DNA of 64,000 bases from Homalodisca vitripennis (taxonomy: Eukaryota; Arthropoda; Insecta; Hemiptera; Cicadellidae), in contig NC_060214.1 of assembly GCF_021130785.1 (NCBI RefSeq), forward strand, positions 104,214,001 through 104,278,000. The letters run 5' to 3'. Positions 47,106 through 59,869 of the stretch are shown one piece after another. A program made the translations under genes and the position numbers. Positions within the stretch are counted from its first letter, which is position 1, and every line of letters begins with the position of its first letter. The notes beneath the pieces were generated by a model, which worked only from the letters and a program-made list of their open reading frames with translations, was not told the DNA's origin and did not search any database.

Positions 47106-47447
47106 TATAAATATATTTATATATATATTTATATGCAACACACACATATATACATATACGGTATCAGGAATAATAATATAACATCAATTATACTAAAATT
47201 ATGTGTATATCACTGACCATGGCCTTAGATAAAAACCTATATTCGTCCTACTAAAGCAAACAAAACTTATCTTTAAAGGACATATTTAGGAGATCAATAA
47301 AGGTCATATTCGCAGCTGATAGAATGGCAACTTACAGAATTACACGTATAGAGTTGTCGATTGCCCTGATTTGATAAAGTTAATTAATTAACATTCCTTT
47401 CCACGTTAACACATTCCTACCAACTTATGTTAATTAACTTATGTTAA

Positions 47448-47480
47448 ATTTATGTTGTAACTATTAGTTACAACATAAAT
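47448..47480. repeat. 33-bp inverted repeat
   Basis: ATTTATGTTGTAACTA and TAGTTACAACATAAAT form a perfect 16-bp stem around a single T. It may be a small fold-back remnant. No function inferred. Confidence 0.85.
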
Positions 47481-48038
47481 CAGAATTCCGTATTATGGAG
47501 ATAAATTTTTGTTATCTACCATAATAATGAAAATAACAATTATAAGAAAATTATAAACACATAATATTAGAACAAACTTTCAGGACCTCAGAGGGAGTTA
47601 ATGAAAAATCGTTCCTTTGTATATTTAAAATGTATTTCTTGCTAAGCTTCTGCTAACCCCTCAGTTTTTAATGTTAAATACAAGTTAAAATATTTTACAC
47701 ATACAAGGTAGGGGTATAGTAAACATGGGCTACCATAAGACTTACTTATGTACTTATATGTTTAATTACTATGTAATATTTAACCTGTACAGTTTATATT
47801 CATTAAGGTTACTTAGACTACATATGTTAAGTCACAAATTAAAAGGTTACATGATTGAACTATGCTAAAAATAGTTTTGTTTCATTCAGAAGGTTTGAAG
47901 GTTTAACAAATTTTTTTGCTTTAAATTGTAAGTAGAACTGTTACAACAGATGATCGGCGCTCGGACGAGCTTCATACAAACAACGATACTAATGGTTTCT
48001 CTGATCCATTAGTATAACTGTTTGTTATTGTGTTGCAG

Positions 48039-48098
48039 CTTATAGTGGATGACTCATACGTGATTCCAAGGAATGTGAGCGATCCGCAGAGAACGTAA
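48039..48098 (+). CDS. Candidate small terminal exon, unknown
   Basis: After a good acceptor (TTTGTTATTGTGTTGCAG, ends 48038) only one frame is open. It gives LIVDDSYVIPRNVSDPQRT and TAA at 48096-48098. Local base composition is more balanced than the surround. Nothing identifies a family and 20 codons can occur by chance. Confidence 0.2.
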   Translation, partial: LIVDDSYVIPRNVSDPQRT

Positions 48099-48359
48099 TC
48101 TCCTAGCTGGCTCACAGTCAGGGACTATATCTACTACTTTGTTGTTTAAATTATCACTTCACTTAAATTCTCCTTATATTAAATAATACCTGGGTAAGCG
48201 TATTAAAAATTAAATAATAGAATTGGTTAAGTGTAAATCTATGTGCTCAACCAGAAATATCTTCTAATTAATTGGTTGCTTTAAATACTCACGTTTAAAA
48301 TAATATGAATAATTTTGGACACGTTTTAACAACACTAATTACAAGTTAAATACAGTAAA

Positions 48360-48480
48360 CGTGTTAAGCCAAAAGTAGAGTGCTATTGAAAGAAAGAAAT
48401 CTACGTGAAATAAAAGAAAGATAGAGAAGATTAAAATGTTTACCAGACTTCTTCGTGGCTCTTCCAATGGTTTAACTGTC
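48360..48480 (+). repeat. Dispersed repeat family R3, copy 1
   Basis: GAAAGAAATCTACGTGAAAT, AAAAGAAAGATAGAGAAGAT and CCAGACTTCTTCGTGGCTCT match the copy at 51175-51265 in order. No coding frame. Confidence 0.75.
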
Positions 48481-48620
48481 AGTATATTCGTATAATTTAT
48501 GATCCACTATTTTCACCTCTGTCTTAAATCAAAAGCATTGTAAGATTCATCTAACTTGATACTTGCAGTTTATCGGAAAATAAATCAGGTATTTATTGAA
48601 GGAATTCCAGGAAAAGTTGA

Positions 48621-48660
48621 TTATATATTCTTAGGAAATATTAAACCTAAGAATATATAA
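48621..48660. repeat. 40-bp hairpin
   Basis: TTATATATTCTTAGG and CCTAAGAATATATAA form a perfect 15-bp stem with a 10-base loop. AT-rich; no function inferred. Confidence 0.85.
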
Positions 48661-48699
48661 TTAAATTAAAACGCGAACGCCTATAATTTCAAACTCTAC

Positions 48700-50900
48700 A
48701 TTAAGTTATATTAAACGCCAATTTGTCAAACATCATTTCCGTTCCCTCAAACTTTGTATTTTCTTAGTGAATATATTGTGAAATACAGGTAGCTTTAACA
48801 TTGGCAGATCGTCTGTAATTTACCCCAGCCACACACAAGCCAACACGTGTCACACAACTCACCCCTTTATCAGCTCGTATGTCATCTACGTCGTATGTAA
48901 CAAACAACAAACAGCTCCTGCACCATGTTCATGGTGTTGTGTTTTCCTGCTATTTTTAAAAATTTATAGTCACAATATTTTATAAAAACTTTGAACAGGG
49001 TTCACATATTGTACATTTACAGCATACTAATTTAGCGTGAGATAAATCAGCACATTTCAGTGCGATATCCGGTTAATATAGTTTAATTAAGATAATTTTA
49101 TGATCTGGTGTTACAATGTTGTAAAAATATTACAATGAAAGAGAAGAGTTGAATGGGCAGTGTTTCAGTTTACTCGTTATAATAAAAAGGAGGTTTTACA
49201 TAACTGACGAATTGGACTCAAAGAAATTGTCATCAATCTCCATCAATAAGTTTAATTAAAATTTAAACTCTCTTTGGAATATTTCAATTAATTGCATAAA
49301 TTTCATTTAAGTTTTAAACAACAAAACATAAAATGTGAATTCCTCGAAAATTATTGGCAAGATTAAGTTTAATTTTAGAGGTATAGTAGCTTGAAATAAG
49401 TTTTCTGCTCAAAAAATAGGTTTTTTTGTGTTCCAGCACCGTAAATACTATAAGGTATAAATGCTCCTTAGTTGCTGTTAGAAAAAACAGCTGATTTACG
49501 TTAACTCTAAAAAAATGTTATTTAGGAACAACTTTTAATTTGAGTATTTGAATTTTGTATTTGAAGTATTAAGAGCACATTGTAGTTCCTATACTGTCCA
49601 TGTTATACACATAATGTTTGGTTACACTTACAGAAAAAAATAGTTTTATAGATGTTAAACAACGTACATTGTTAATTAATACATTTTCGAGGAATTATTA
49701 TTCAATTATAAAAGCTAAACAAATTTAAAATGTTTATATGCAACATTTATTTATTATTTTATAACACTTTTACTCAAAAACAGCCAGTTAATATTGTACG
49801 GTATACATCTTTATACGACAGGAATATCTCCAGATCGAAGTTTTACAGGATTAGTAAAAAATGGTATCTGAGTGAATTCTCAAGAAGAGATCAGATTGCA
49901 GATCTCATACCGTTGTGTTACTGACTGTATTGTATCACTGAACGTAGGCAAATTTCCGGAAAACATGCTAATTCCTTAACAATTTGTCTACGGTCAAAAA
50001 AAAAACTTCAAACCAGAAATGTTAGGAAAAGTGATTTTTCATACTCAGCAGCTGTTTCTACTTCCTTGCTTTCTTTTTTTCAGGTCTTTTTCGTTTAAGG
50101 GCCAGCACCACACAAACGTACTATATCTGACTGACAGTGCATTTAATCCTTTTTTTGTGTTATTAGTTCGTAGGGGGGTTCCGGGGGGAGGGTATTCCAG
50201 GTACTACTTCTAGTATAAACCCGTCTTATCTTATCAGTGATAAAACCGCTTATCTTTTGCCTGTAATGAAACCTGCTTTAGTTCTTTATGATTTTTGTGT
50301 GAGTAAGCAGTCATGGCGTTGTTGATCTGGGCTTGGACTTAGCAAGCTCGAGTTATTTTTTTTCTAAAAGATCTAGCAGAGCAAGGGCATCGCGTGATCT
50401 GAGTTTTGAATAGGCAAGTTAAGGTCTTTTGTGCTGGCCGTTAAACGAAAAAGACCCTTTTTTTCTTCTAGCGTTACCTTTTGTTTCGTTGGTTCTTGGA
50501 AAATTCTTGAGATTCATAAAGTTGCCATCTAAGACCCTATTTTGTAGATTTTTTAGACCACAATACCCTCCAGTAGGTCTTCACTAACAAGGTAAAATCT
50601 CTTGTGATTTTAAAATAATTTTGGTAGACACTTATTAAGTAGTGAAATATTTTTTAAAACTTATTCTTGCCTTTTATCCTAAGCATTATGTAACAGTTTT
50701 AAATTCACACTAACAAAAAATACTACTAATGAGTTTGAGGGAAGCAAAAACATAACAAAACTCACGACCAAACCATATCATGGTATTTGTAAAAAATTGC
50801 AATACCATATGGTTTTGAAGCAGTTGTGAGAAAGCATAAAGCTTAACAATAGTTATAAAACACAATATATATATATATAAAACAGATAGAGAATATAACA
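48700..50900. other. Non-coding; one better-balanced patch
   Basis: 48800-48945 is less AT-rich (CCCCAGCCACACACAAGCC, CTCCTGCACCATGTTCATGG) but has no open frame with splice signals. It could be a conserved regulatory patch. The remainder, including short open frames at 49730-49924 and 50019-50213, shows no motif. Confidence 0.4.
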
Positions 50901-51049
50901 TCATATATGATCATATAAAAGCCCATGCGGGTAACCATGACGGCTGTACGAAAATCGCATAATATATAGGGTTTTAAACAAATACAATAATAGAACATTT
51001 TAACTTGTGAAAAAGTTACCAAAGGGCCTAATTAAAAGAGCATTTTCCT

Positions 51050-51115
51050 TGAGTTTCCCATGCAACCTTAGCGAAGCCTGTTACTCAACACGTGTTGCAG
51101 TTATTTATTTTACGA
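51050..51115 (-). repeat. Dispersed repeat family R2, copy 5
   Basis: The minus strand reads AACTGCAACACGTGTTGAGT, AACAGGCTTCGCTAAGGTTG and CATGGGAAA. A GGTAACCATGACGGC box seen with this family lies at about 50930-50945. Confidence 0.65.
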
Positions 51116-51174
51116 ACTGAATACATTGTTTAAACTACTCATACGTTAGCTTAAAAACGTTTTGGACCACGAGT

Positions 51175-51265
51175 AAAGTTTTATTGGAGGAAAGAAATCC
51201 ATCTGAAACAAAAGGGAGGATAGAAGATTAATTTGTTTCCCAGACTTCTTTGTGGCTCTTCTCCT
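51175..51265 (+). repeat. Dispersed repeat family R3, copy 2
   Basis: GAAAGAAATCCATCTGAAAC, AAAAGGGAGGATAGAAGATT and CCAGACTTCTTTGTGGCTCT parallel the copy at 48360. Edges not resolved. Confidence 0.75.
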
Positions 51266-52639
51266 AGTCCAATGGTTCTTCGATACTTTCGTCTAACGTA
51301 TGCCCTTTCTACTTCAAAACTCTATCACAAACTATTAATAAAATATGGTAAAAAGGTAGTATATGATTAATTAAGAAAACTTTATGTACGGGCTCCGAGT
51401 TGCTATTTAAGATATGCATAAGACAAATATTAACAATATTTAATCTTTACTGCATCTAAAACAAAAAATAAATTTCACACGTATTAAACTACTTTGCAAG
51501 ATAGATTTAAAATTTATTTAGTATCTGTTAATAACTACAATTGTAATAATGATGGAATACATTTTGTATAATGGGCAATAACACAATTATTTAATATATG
51601 AAGGGCTATAAACAAACAGTACCCAACTAAAGCAGCTTAAAGTTATTGTTCATATACTGTTTATTGGAAGATGGAATAATGATCCACCTTCATAAAAATG
51701 CTACAAAAACAAGGAATGGTTAGGTTATACATTTTTAAAGTAAAATTGTGTTGTTTTAAAAATAATCTTATTTTTATTACAATACGTGTATGTGTCATTT
51801 TCCAATACTATATTGTTTTTTTTTATTTCAAAGTATGGTAATACATAATATTTACCAATACCGTGACAAATTATAAAATACAAAATTTGAATGTATTTAT
51901 TCTACTTCAATGAATATATTCTACTTCCATTTTGATAATATAAACAAATACCACTTAAAGTTATTATAATCTCAAACACAGAGTAACGCAACGAGATTAA
52001 ATTTTAATACTATTGCGACTGAGTCGCAATTTGTGCAACGTCATTTTTCAGGAATCTAATATCTTAGATACGTAAATTAATTTCATACTAAACGAGATAT
52101 TTTTACGTCAAAATATATCTTACTTTGTTGGCTATTTACTTCATACAAGGACTCCTGATGCGGTTGAGGCGATTTAATTTATAGCTACATATATTGGTAT
52201 AGATGTATTAACCACACACCAGTGACAGGCTATTTTTCCGTAAAGTCTTAATTTTGTGACAGGTTTACGGGATGTGGCCCGTAAATGGTCAGATGAAAAT
52301 CTTAAACGTAAGTTTAGGTAGAATGGTATGAACATCAAATTAAAGTCTTTATAACTAAAGTACAATTCCGCTAACCCAACCTAACGTTAAACGGACGACC
52401 AAATTAAAAACATTCGTTAACTTGAGCTTTATATTAAAAACTGTAAATAATAAACTATTAATCCTTGAATAATCCTACAATAATCATTTGATCCCTACAT
52501 TTTGTTATTGTAATGGAATTCAGCAGTCCAAAATTTAACTACCTCGAAGTTTGTTACGTTGACCTAATAATTGATAATTCCAAGCTATTTTTTAACAGCA
52601 TGACAACCAAGCCTTTTTCAAACTTAAAATTTTCAAGAA

Positions 52640-53210
52640 TTTCATTGTCCAAAAAAGTAAACTAGTCCGAACAATCGCAAAAGTGCGAAAGAGAGAGTCT
52701 TGTAAATCAGCATTCAAAAGTTTGAAACTGTTGATATTACCCTGCCTCTACATATTAGTAGCATATTCATCTTTTTTGAAATCGTTACGCGATCACACAA
52801 TAGGCAGTGACTTTCGTTCCTATGAAACTAGGGGGGGGGATAACTACCAGACTGTGAAACACAGAGTGGTGTTTCATGAGCTCCTGCCTTCACAGAAAGG
52901 AGTTCAAATTGTCAAAATGTTGCCAAATTCTATTAAAACTGCCCCAATGCCAAAAGGCATTTAAAACGTGTGTAAAGCATTTTCTGATCAAAGAAGCATT
53001 TAATACTACAGACGCGTTAATGGCACATAACTGGGATGTCTATGAACACACAGACATGTGCTGAATTTTGGTGGTAATCGATTTTATGAGCCTGAACGGA
53101 TGTTTGGGTGTGACTTCTGTGTACCGTATGACTGAAAAAGTTTAGATTCCTAACGAATTTGACTATTATAATACAATGTATATTGTGTGACACAATAACA
53201 ATATTACTAT
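52640..53210 (+). mobile_element. LINE RT C-terminus and 3' end
   Basis: The plus strand reads IVQKSKLVRTIAKVRKRESC, KSAFKSLKLLILPCLYILVA, TRGGDNYQTVKHRVVFHELL and PSQKGVQIVKMLPNSIK. After a frameshift near 52960 it continues KAFKTCVKHFLIKEAFNTTD and ends at a TGA (53061-53063). This is the standard C-terminus of a CR1/jockey-like LINE. A short 3' UTR ends GTGTGACACAATAACAATAT near 53200. The RT core is missing, so it is a 5'-truncated dead copy. It belongs to a different branch from the one at 17336-18500. Confidence 0.87.
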
Positions 53211-53214
53211 CGTG

Positions 53215-55850
53215 ATCTAAAATAACAATTAGATCTTTCCCCTATCTTAAAGTTAAGGCAAACAAGGCTAGAAGGCTAGACGATGTGTATTGGGGCTAAA
53301 ACAGTTAAACCCGAACAAGAAACGGTCAAGGACATCACTGAGTAGTGCACTCGAGATAATGACTTTGTCTGGAATCTTGACAGTAACAGTGACTAATGGA
53401 AGAAAGTCACTTTGGCTAATGTTTTGTACCCGTTTTAAAAAGTCGAACATTTTAAATATACATTTCCAACAACAATTTAAATGGTTTATTTTCTAGAAAT
53501 ATTCACAGATGACCGGAAAAAGGTTAAAAAACTAACATACTATTTGGTTCTCCTTATTAGGTCCTTCCTTGTACACAATTTAAGCTTAAATGCGCTCGGT
53601 TACTGATTATATATTTCGAGTTTTATGACTCAATATACTTACTATAAAAATATTACAAAAAGTTTCATCAAATAATTACATATATAATTTTAATATATCT
53701 GTCTCGTATAGATAGAAAATCATAAGTTCAGAATTTTTTCTTTCTACATAATCATGAGAGAGAAAAGAATAAATCAAGGAAGAATACACTAATCATGCTT
53801 TTTATGGAATATAAGTTATATTAAATTGGGTAGAGCTGAATAAGCACTACTTATGTCAAGTAACATTTAAGAGCTGTGTATTTATGGGAATAAATAACTG
53901 GAGTACAAAAATCATGATATTTTGTTACCCTCCTGCACCTGTTGGACATATAGATTATAATGTAATTACTGGCGCTGTATCATTAAAGACAAAACAATGG
54001 TTGTGGACACAATAAATTATCAGTTGTAAAAAGTAAACTAAAAATAAATACATAATATCATAGTAGCCTAGTATTTTTCTGTTTGCCTATCAATAAAAAA
54101 CGAGAGGTTCGCATTTAAGCTCTCTATGTTAATGACTCAACATGTTTTATATAACATTTTTACTCGAATCTAACGCTCTAGCACTAAACTATATAAATCG
54201 AAATCTGGTTTTAAAAGAAGTCTTCCTTTAAAAATAATAGACAAACAAAAAATAAATTTTTGTGTCTAATTTTGACCACATAACATTATAAAATAAACTA
54301 ATGATGTTTTACGTGACCTCTTACAAAAATTAAGGAAATAAAACACTATTAATTAAAACGAGTATTTCCAAAATTTACAAGTTTTAACGTAAAATAGTAA
54401 AAGGATTTCTAACGTCTTACAAAATCCTCTAATTTAAAAAAATCCAGAAGTAGTATATAAGAAAATGTATAATTTTAATTTAACGCAATTTAAACCTGTT
54501 AATAACTTTTAAATTACTTGAAATTATAAAAGGTATAAATTTGGTGTACTAGAGCATTGTATCTCGATGCAGACTGAAAGGTGTATGTTGAGAAAATTAA
54601 TAAATTTTGACGCAACATAAACAGAGGGAAATTAGGGAATTAGAAGGGAGGTGGATAGGGCACGCCCTGGAAACAACAGAAAGTGACGTGTGTGTGAATA
54701 ATGAGCAAATATCCAAATCAGAAGTTCTGCATTTGATATGACTCGAGCCCTTGCGTCACATCATGTCCATAGTTCATTAATTAAAGACACGTTTCCTTTC
54801 AAATAAAACATATTTATAATAGATATTCTCTCATTTCCTACATTCAGTAAAGGGGAGCCCCCAAAAAATAAGAACAGTACACTTTGTTACAGTATTTAGT
54901 CCATACATCCCCAATTGAAAGTGCTGAATTTGTAAATTTGAACTATTGGACTATTTTACGCTGACTCTGAAACGTTGTATTTTTTTCTTATTTATATTGT
55001 TATATACACACCATTCGTTGTAAAGATGTTACATTTTGGATTGAAACCCGCTATCATAATTTAACTTTCCATATGTTATAAAAACTTAAATTTGTAAATT
55101 AACTATTCTGAAAATTAAACATTGCAACGAACGCCACCACTTCATGTTGTATGTGACAGTAAAATAAAACGTTCCCTAAATATCTAAAAAATCATAAGGC
55201 CCACCACTTTTACTTGGATAGACTATTCATACAATTACGTTTTAAAAAGAATATAAGTTTGTGGTAAAGTTGTGTTTTTCGAAATTATAAATTTTACAGT
55301 ATGTCTTCTGTTACTTAAAACAGGTTTTAAAAGTTCAACATTTAGATGTAAAGAGGTAAGAATTGGTTACACGTTGTATAAAGTCCTTCTGTATTCAAAA
55401 ACATTGGCGCATTGGCTAAGAGGAGCAAAGGAGCTTAAAACCCTCCGCCTCCCATTTGTCTGTATTATACAGTGGAGTAGAATTCACATAGTAACATTTA
55501 ATAGACGTTATTTTATTTGTATTACCAAGGTTTTAAGTACCGATAACTTTACATTAACGTATATAAACAAACTAAGAGTTTTATTCACAAGATTCCTGTA
55601 AAATACCATTTAAAAATGTTCTTGTTATCCACCTTTCATATATATAAAGTGTAAACACATTAAACACTGTTTTTTCTTAATATACAAGTATGCACATATG
55701 TAAATAATGAGAAAATGTTACAATTTAATCTTGTAAAGAACCAAATAGACACCATAAGGTTTGGTAAAGTTTCTTTGTGACAACAAGTATGGTTGCAAGA
55801 AATTAAAAAAATGCTCACGTGATGTTTTTGTTGTTTACATTTATGTGTTC
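53215..55850. other. Non-coding, AT-rich
   Basis: No recognisable gene. Short open frames (53290-53496 and its antisense, 55272-55601) carry no motif. A more GC-rich patch at about 54640-54770 is unassigned. Confidence 0.45.
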
Positions 55851-55854
55851 CAAG

Positions 55855-56142
55855 TTAATTTATGGACTCAGAAGGACACACTTCTTGCTGGTTTAGCAGT
55901 AGAAGATATACTGTTTACAGCAAAAATCGGTGGCTTTGGCTGCCGTAATCTCAAATGTTCTTCTCAAGCCCAAAACTTGTAGATTATTATTCACATCCCC
56001 CCGGGCTCTACTTTGTGCTTTACTTGGAAGACCTTGGAACAGAGCAGGTTCCTCCTTCTTCCAAAGTGGCATGGCCGAAATAGAGTACTTTATCGCTCAA
56101 CATGGGATACAAAAGTCTTTAGAGGAAATGGAACAACAATAA
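55855..56142 (+). CDS. Unidentified coding-like stretch, frameshifted
   Basis: Two overlapping plus-strand frames together have balanced base use and a protein-like look. The first holds LWTQKDTLLAGLAVEDIL and GGFGCRNLKCSSQ, ending at a stop near 55980. The second (55930-56142) holds LLKPKTCRLLFTSP, CALLGRPWNRAGSSFFQSG and MAEIEYFIAQHGIQKSLEEM, ending EQQ. I do not recognise either. It could be a decayed transposon gene or an exon pair. No splice sites fit well. Confidence 0.25.
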
Positions 56143-56149
56143 CAATAGC

Positions 56150-57900
56150 AGTATCATCTAACTAAACATTTTAAAAAAAGTTTTAAGGTCTGTTTGTTGC
56201 CTTTTAAAAGTTTAATAGTTCTTTAATATTGTATGCATGAGTATTAGAGAGGAATATTCTACCCTTATGAGCTTTCATATTAATGTGTAGAAGGCGATGG
56301 CTTCACGTTTTACGCTTCGAATTTTAACTTTAGGGTTTCAGTTGCACGACTCCAACTTTCACTGAGTTGTAAACATAGTTTCAGTTACTGCCTGAACCGA
56401 GTCACTTTCATTACTCCTTATCCACGTAATACACCACAATTAATAGCTACTAATGTTGAAAAATTTTGATTTCAGAGTCCACTTAAATAATAAATTTACT
56501 AGCAATGCCTGTAGGATTATTGATATTGCTTTATGGCTTGTAAGTTATAAACCTTTCACATCCACGTCCACCAACCTTTTTTACAATATGCAACAAATAT
56601 TTAAATATACTGGTCTTTAATTTCCTAATTGGCTTAAATTGTTCAATTATTACTAGGCGGCACTTTAAAATTTTGGTTCAAAAAAGGATATAATTAGCCA
56701 AAAATATCAAAATTTCCTACAATAAATTCTCTTGGCTTTAATACTTTTCTACTGGTTTTTGGTAATTTTTTGCTAGAAGTTGGTTTTTGACGATTGAAGG
56801 ATTATGAAAGAAAACTGATTTTTCCGGAAATTTGCCATAGTTCAGTGAAAGAATATAATCAATAACACCTCGTTTCAAAATCTTATGTTTGATATAATTC
56901 TTCAGGTAAAAAATAAAAATTTTTCCTTGACTACAATCTATATTAAAAAACAAAACATACCAAAGCGCTGTGACACGCATTCAGGAACCGCAAAACATTG
57001 TTGTGTCTATTCCATGCACAGTAATTTTAAAAAACGCACTTAATAAATACTAAACACTAATTATATAAAAATGAACAACAGAATACAGGTAACGATATGT
57101 CTGCACTCACCGGCCAACCACATAGAACCTACCAGAGGCCTATATTAAATAGCGAACATGTTAAAAACGGCAGAAACTAGATAGTGGCCAAAAGGAATAA
57201 TTTTTATAAACTGTAAAAACTCCTTTTTATAGGAGGAAAGCTAGTAAACTTTTATTCTGCTTCTGAATAATTTTTTAAAGAAAGAATTTCATATCATCTT
57301 GAACGATGCCTCCTCCAAAATAGTATTGACTGTAAAAAAAACTAAATTAAAACTCCGATTAATACAGACTTTAATAACATTCTTGAAAGCATCATAGATG
57401 AATGAAAGTTTCTGAAATAGACAAGAATGAGAAAATTTTGAAAAAATTACGCAAAAAATAATACGGACCAACAGTACTCGCTTGGTTCAAATCATTTTTG
57501 GATGGAAGAAAATATTTTTAGGAAGGAACTGCGGGTGAAAGAGCATTGAATGCTTTGACGTGAGGTTGATTATATTACTATAATTATCATTAAACTTTTA
57601 TTAGGTTATGTGTAAAAGTAATTGTTAATTAACAAGAATCTTTGAAATAAAATACTACTAAAATAGCGTTTAATTGTTGCTTAGCGGTTTATTTACACTA
57701 AAGGACGCTAATATTGTTACTTAACGTCAAAAGAATATGCAATATATTTATAATAAACACAACTACACCACTTTTCAAATATTAAATAGTAAACAATAAA
57801 ACCATCGTCGTCTAGTTTGGACGGACAACTGTCACTAGCTGTCAGTTACAACAATGACAGTTCAACAGATCTGGGGTTTAATTTGGAGAAACCAAATCCA
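56150..57900. other. Non-coding with one Helitron-linked repeat
   Basis: It includes the repeat at 56938-57180. At 57465-57515 the plus strand reads VLAWFKSFLDGRKYF, reminiscent of an RT palm segment, but it stops at once and is too short to call. Confidence 0.45.
56938..57180 (+). repeat. Dispersed repeat shared with element H2
   Basis: ACATACCAAAGCGCTGTGAC, AACACTAATTATATAAAAAT, ATACAGGTAACGATATGTCT and GCCAACCACATAGAACCTA match 22765-22985 in order. Only this internal block is shared, so it may be the 5' part of the same Helitron-like family. Confidence 0.7.
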
Positions 57901-57905
57901 CTATC

Positions 57906-58130
57906 GTCTCAAGGATTAGTACTAAATCCTATGTCATTGAGGAGCTCACAATATTCGTTATTACATTCACAATCTAAAAAAAACGTTTTCACAAGTATTA
58001 TTTTATCGGACTCTTTACTAAGCAATGCTAGTAGCATGAATAATGTTCTGTCAATTATTTTTATAATGTTTAACACTAATTTTTTTTTTTCAAAGAAACG
58101 TTTACAAAACCCGGTAATCTGATATTTTAA
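57906..58130 (-). mobile_element. LINE endonuclease (APE) fragment, decayed
   Basis: The minus strand reads KRFFEKKKLVLNIIKIIDRT, then SDKIILV, then a damaged GDFN motif (KTFFLDC), then NNEYCELLNDIGF. The order (F..FFE.L...L, DKIILVGDFN.D, N.Y...L...GF) is that of the apurinic-type endonuclease of non-LTR retrotransposons. The catalytic GDFN core is lost and the frame stops soon after. It is not next to any RT piece in the window. Confidence 0.45.
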
Positions 58131-58479
58131 GACAGTTATTAATAGCCCTGTCAAGAGTGGAACTGCAAGACTTTTACGTCTACCAGGCCGTGAACACAAC
58201 CATCAATTATTTTACTGCTTTTGTAATGTCAAAAATCAAATTATAACTGTTTCTCCGTACTTTTTTTTTAAAAAAGGAATCGTAAACTTAGTGCATTGGA
58301 AAATTTTAAAATTTTTGTACAAGTAAGTTTTACAATAAGTACACCCTCTATGTTCTATTCTTTGGTTTAAAATAGTATAATTTTATACAAAGATCAATTT
58401 CATTTGGACATATTATTTTGTATGTTCGGCTGGATGTAGATTTCTATTATTTCAACTTTGACTGTTACTACTATTATGT

Positions 58480-58965
58480 CTGTCTGTCCTTATCTCGAGA
58501 AAAATTATTTTCCTTGGAATATTTCATAGAAATGACGTTTCATGCACAATTTTAATTACGAACCTCAAGTGCATGATACTCGATATGATTTATTAAGCGA
58601 TAGTGAACGTTTTCCCATTAATCTCATAGGTAACCATGATGGCTAAGAGATAACCGCAACAAAAATAGATTTTTAAGAATCTAAGTACAATTATGTGGCA
58701 TTTTGGGAGATAGTGTCACTAGTAGCCTTTGTAACTCGATCTGTAAGATGTTTTGTCTTCTAGAGACACTTTACATTGTGCATTAAATTTTTTTTTAATG
58801 GACAAGAATAAGTTCGATGAAGGTGCATATCTATCCTTGGTGTTTGATTGAGCGTCAGTGAAGTCTATTACTCACTAGGCACAATTCCTCTTTTTTCTAC
58901 CAGGGGGAAGTAAAATTTTTTCTGTATGATTGTCTCGATGTCTATCGGCAAGTCATCTAGAGAAT
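58480..58965 (+). repeat. Old dispersed repeat (R2-linked blocks)
   Basis: GTCTGTCTGTCCTTATCTCG, GGTAACCATGATGGCTAAGA and TGATTGAGCGTCAGTGAAGT correspond to blocks near 39150-39860 in a different arrangement (GGCTGAGCGTTAGTAAG, GGTAACCAAGATGAC). Likely one interspersed element in several broken copies; ends not found. Confidence 0.5.
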
Positions 58966-59811
58966 AAAATAAGCTGTAGATATTTGCACACAGGTTCAGT
59001 TAAACTTGTTTCATTTATCAGGTTATTGACTGATAACCTGATATATTCCTGCTTCATGACATCATGTTTGGAATACTCCTACTTTTTTGGTAATAAAGCC
59101 GAATTAAAATAATTAAAAACAGAATAGTTGCATTAATTTAATTTTTAAATTGTAGCTGCCTAAGCTCGCTCATTAGTTACAAAACACAATCAAATTTCTA
59201 TGAGTATAACCATTTTTATAATAAATTATACAAATTCACCATATATATTAATCTACAAAAATTATTTGAGAATTTCAGATATTTATGGCAATATGCAATT
59301 GCATTTCTACTTCGGTTATTCAAACATCGGAATTTTCTGTATTGTTTCAATAATAACTAATGCTTTATTTTTTGCTAATAGTAGGAATATTTTTCATAAT
59401 TATTTCAGATTGATACGATTTCGTGAAATTTTACTAATGTGACTAATATTTAAAAAAATTTAAAAAATCCTAGTATTTATATGACGCTAAATAAAATTAA
59501 TATGAAAACTAGAAGTTTTATGTAGCAGAACAATTTGAACTTCAGCATGTATAGAAAGTATAGTAATAACACAGTAGTTTTTTCTCCTTCATTAAGTTTT
59601 GGAGTGAAGTGTAATTCTTTTTTTTAAAATTTTTATGTATTCTGAAAATGCCTGTTTAACATGTAGAAATATAAATATAGACTGTCACTCAGATTTACAC
59701 ATTGGTAGTTCTCTGTTGTCTTCCAAAGGAAGTTAAAATTACCATTTTTAAAATTGGCTGTGAATATCTGTTCGCAGGACATTCCAAAAATTAAATGAGT
59801 TATAAACATAG

Positions 59812-59860
59812 AATTTTTCATGCAACCTCGGCGAAGCCTGATACATGACACATGGTGTCG
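59812..59860 (-). repeat. Dispersed repeat family R2, copy 6
   Basis: The minus strand reads GTCATGTATCAGGCTTCGCC then GAGGTTGCATGAAAAATTC. The minus-strand open frame that spans it (59633-59938) is incidental. Confidence 0.6.
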
Positions 59861-59869
59861 TACCATGCC

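Noticed and set aside
57465..57520. RT palm fragment VLAWFKSFLDGRKYF
   Set aside because: The resemblance to a WF.S.L.GR segment is good, but it spans only 15 residues, stops at once and has no neighbouring RT motif on that strand.
57817..58122. Serine-rich 101-codon open frame on the plus strand
   Set aside because: It is antisense to the LINE endonuclease fragment at 57906-58130.
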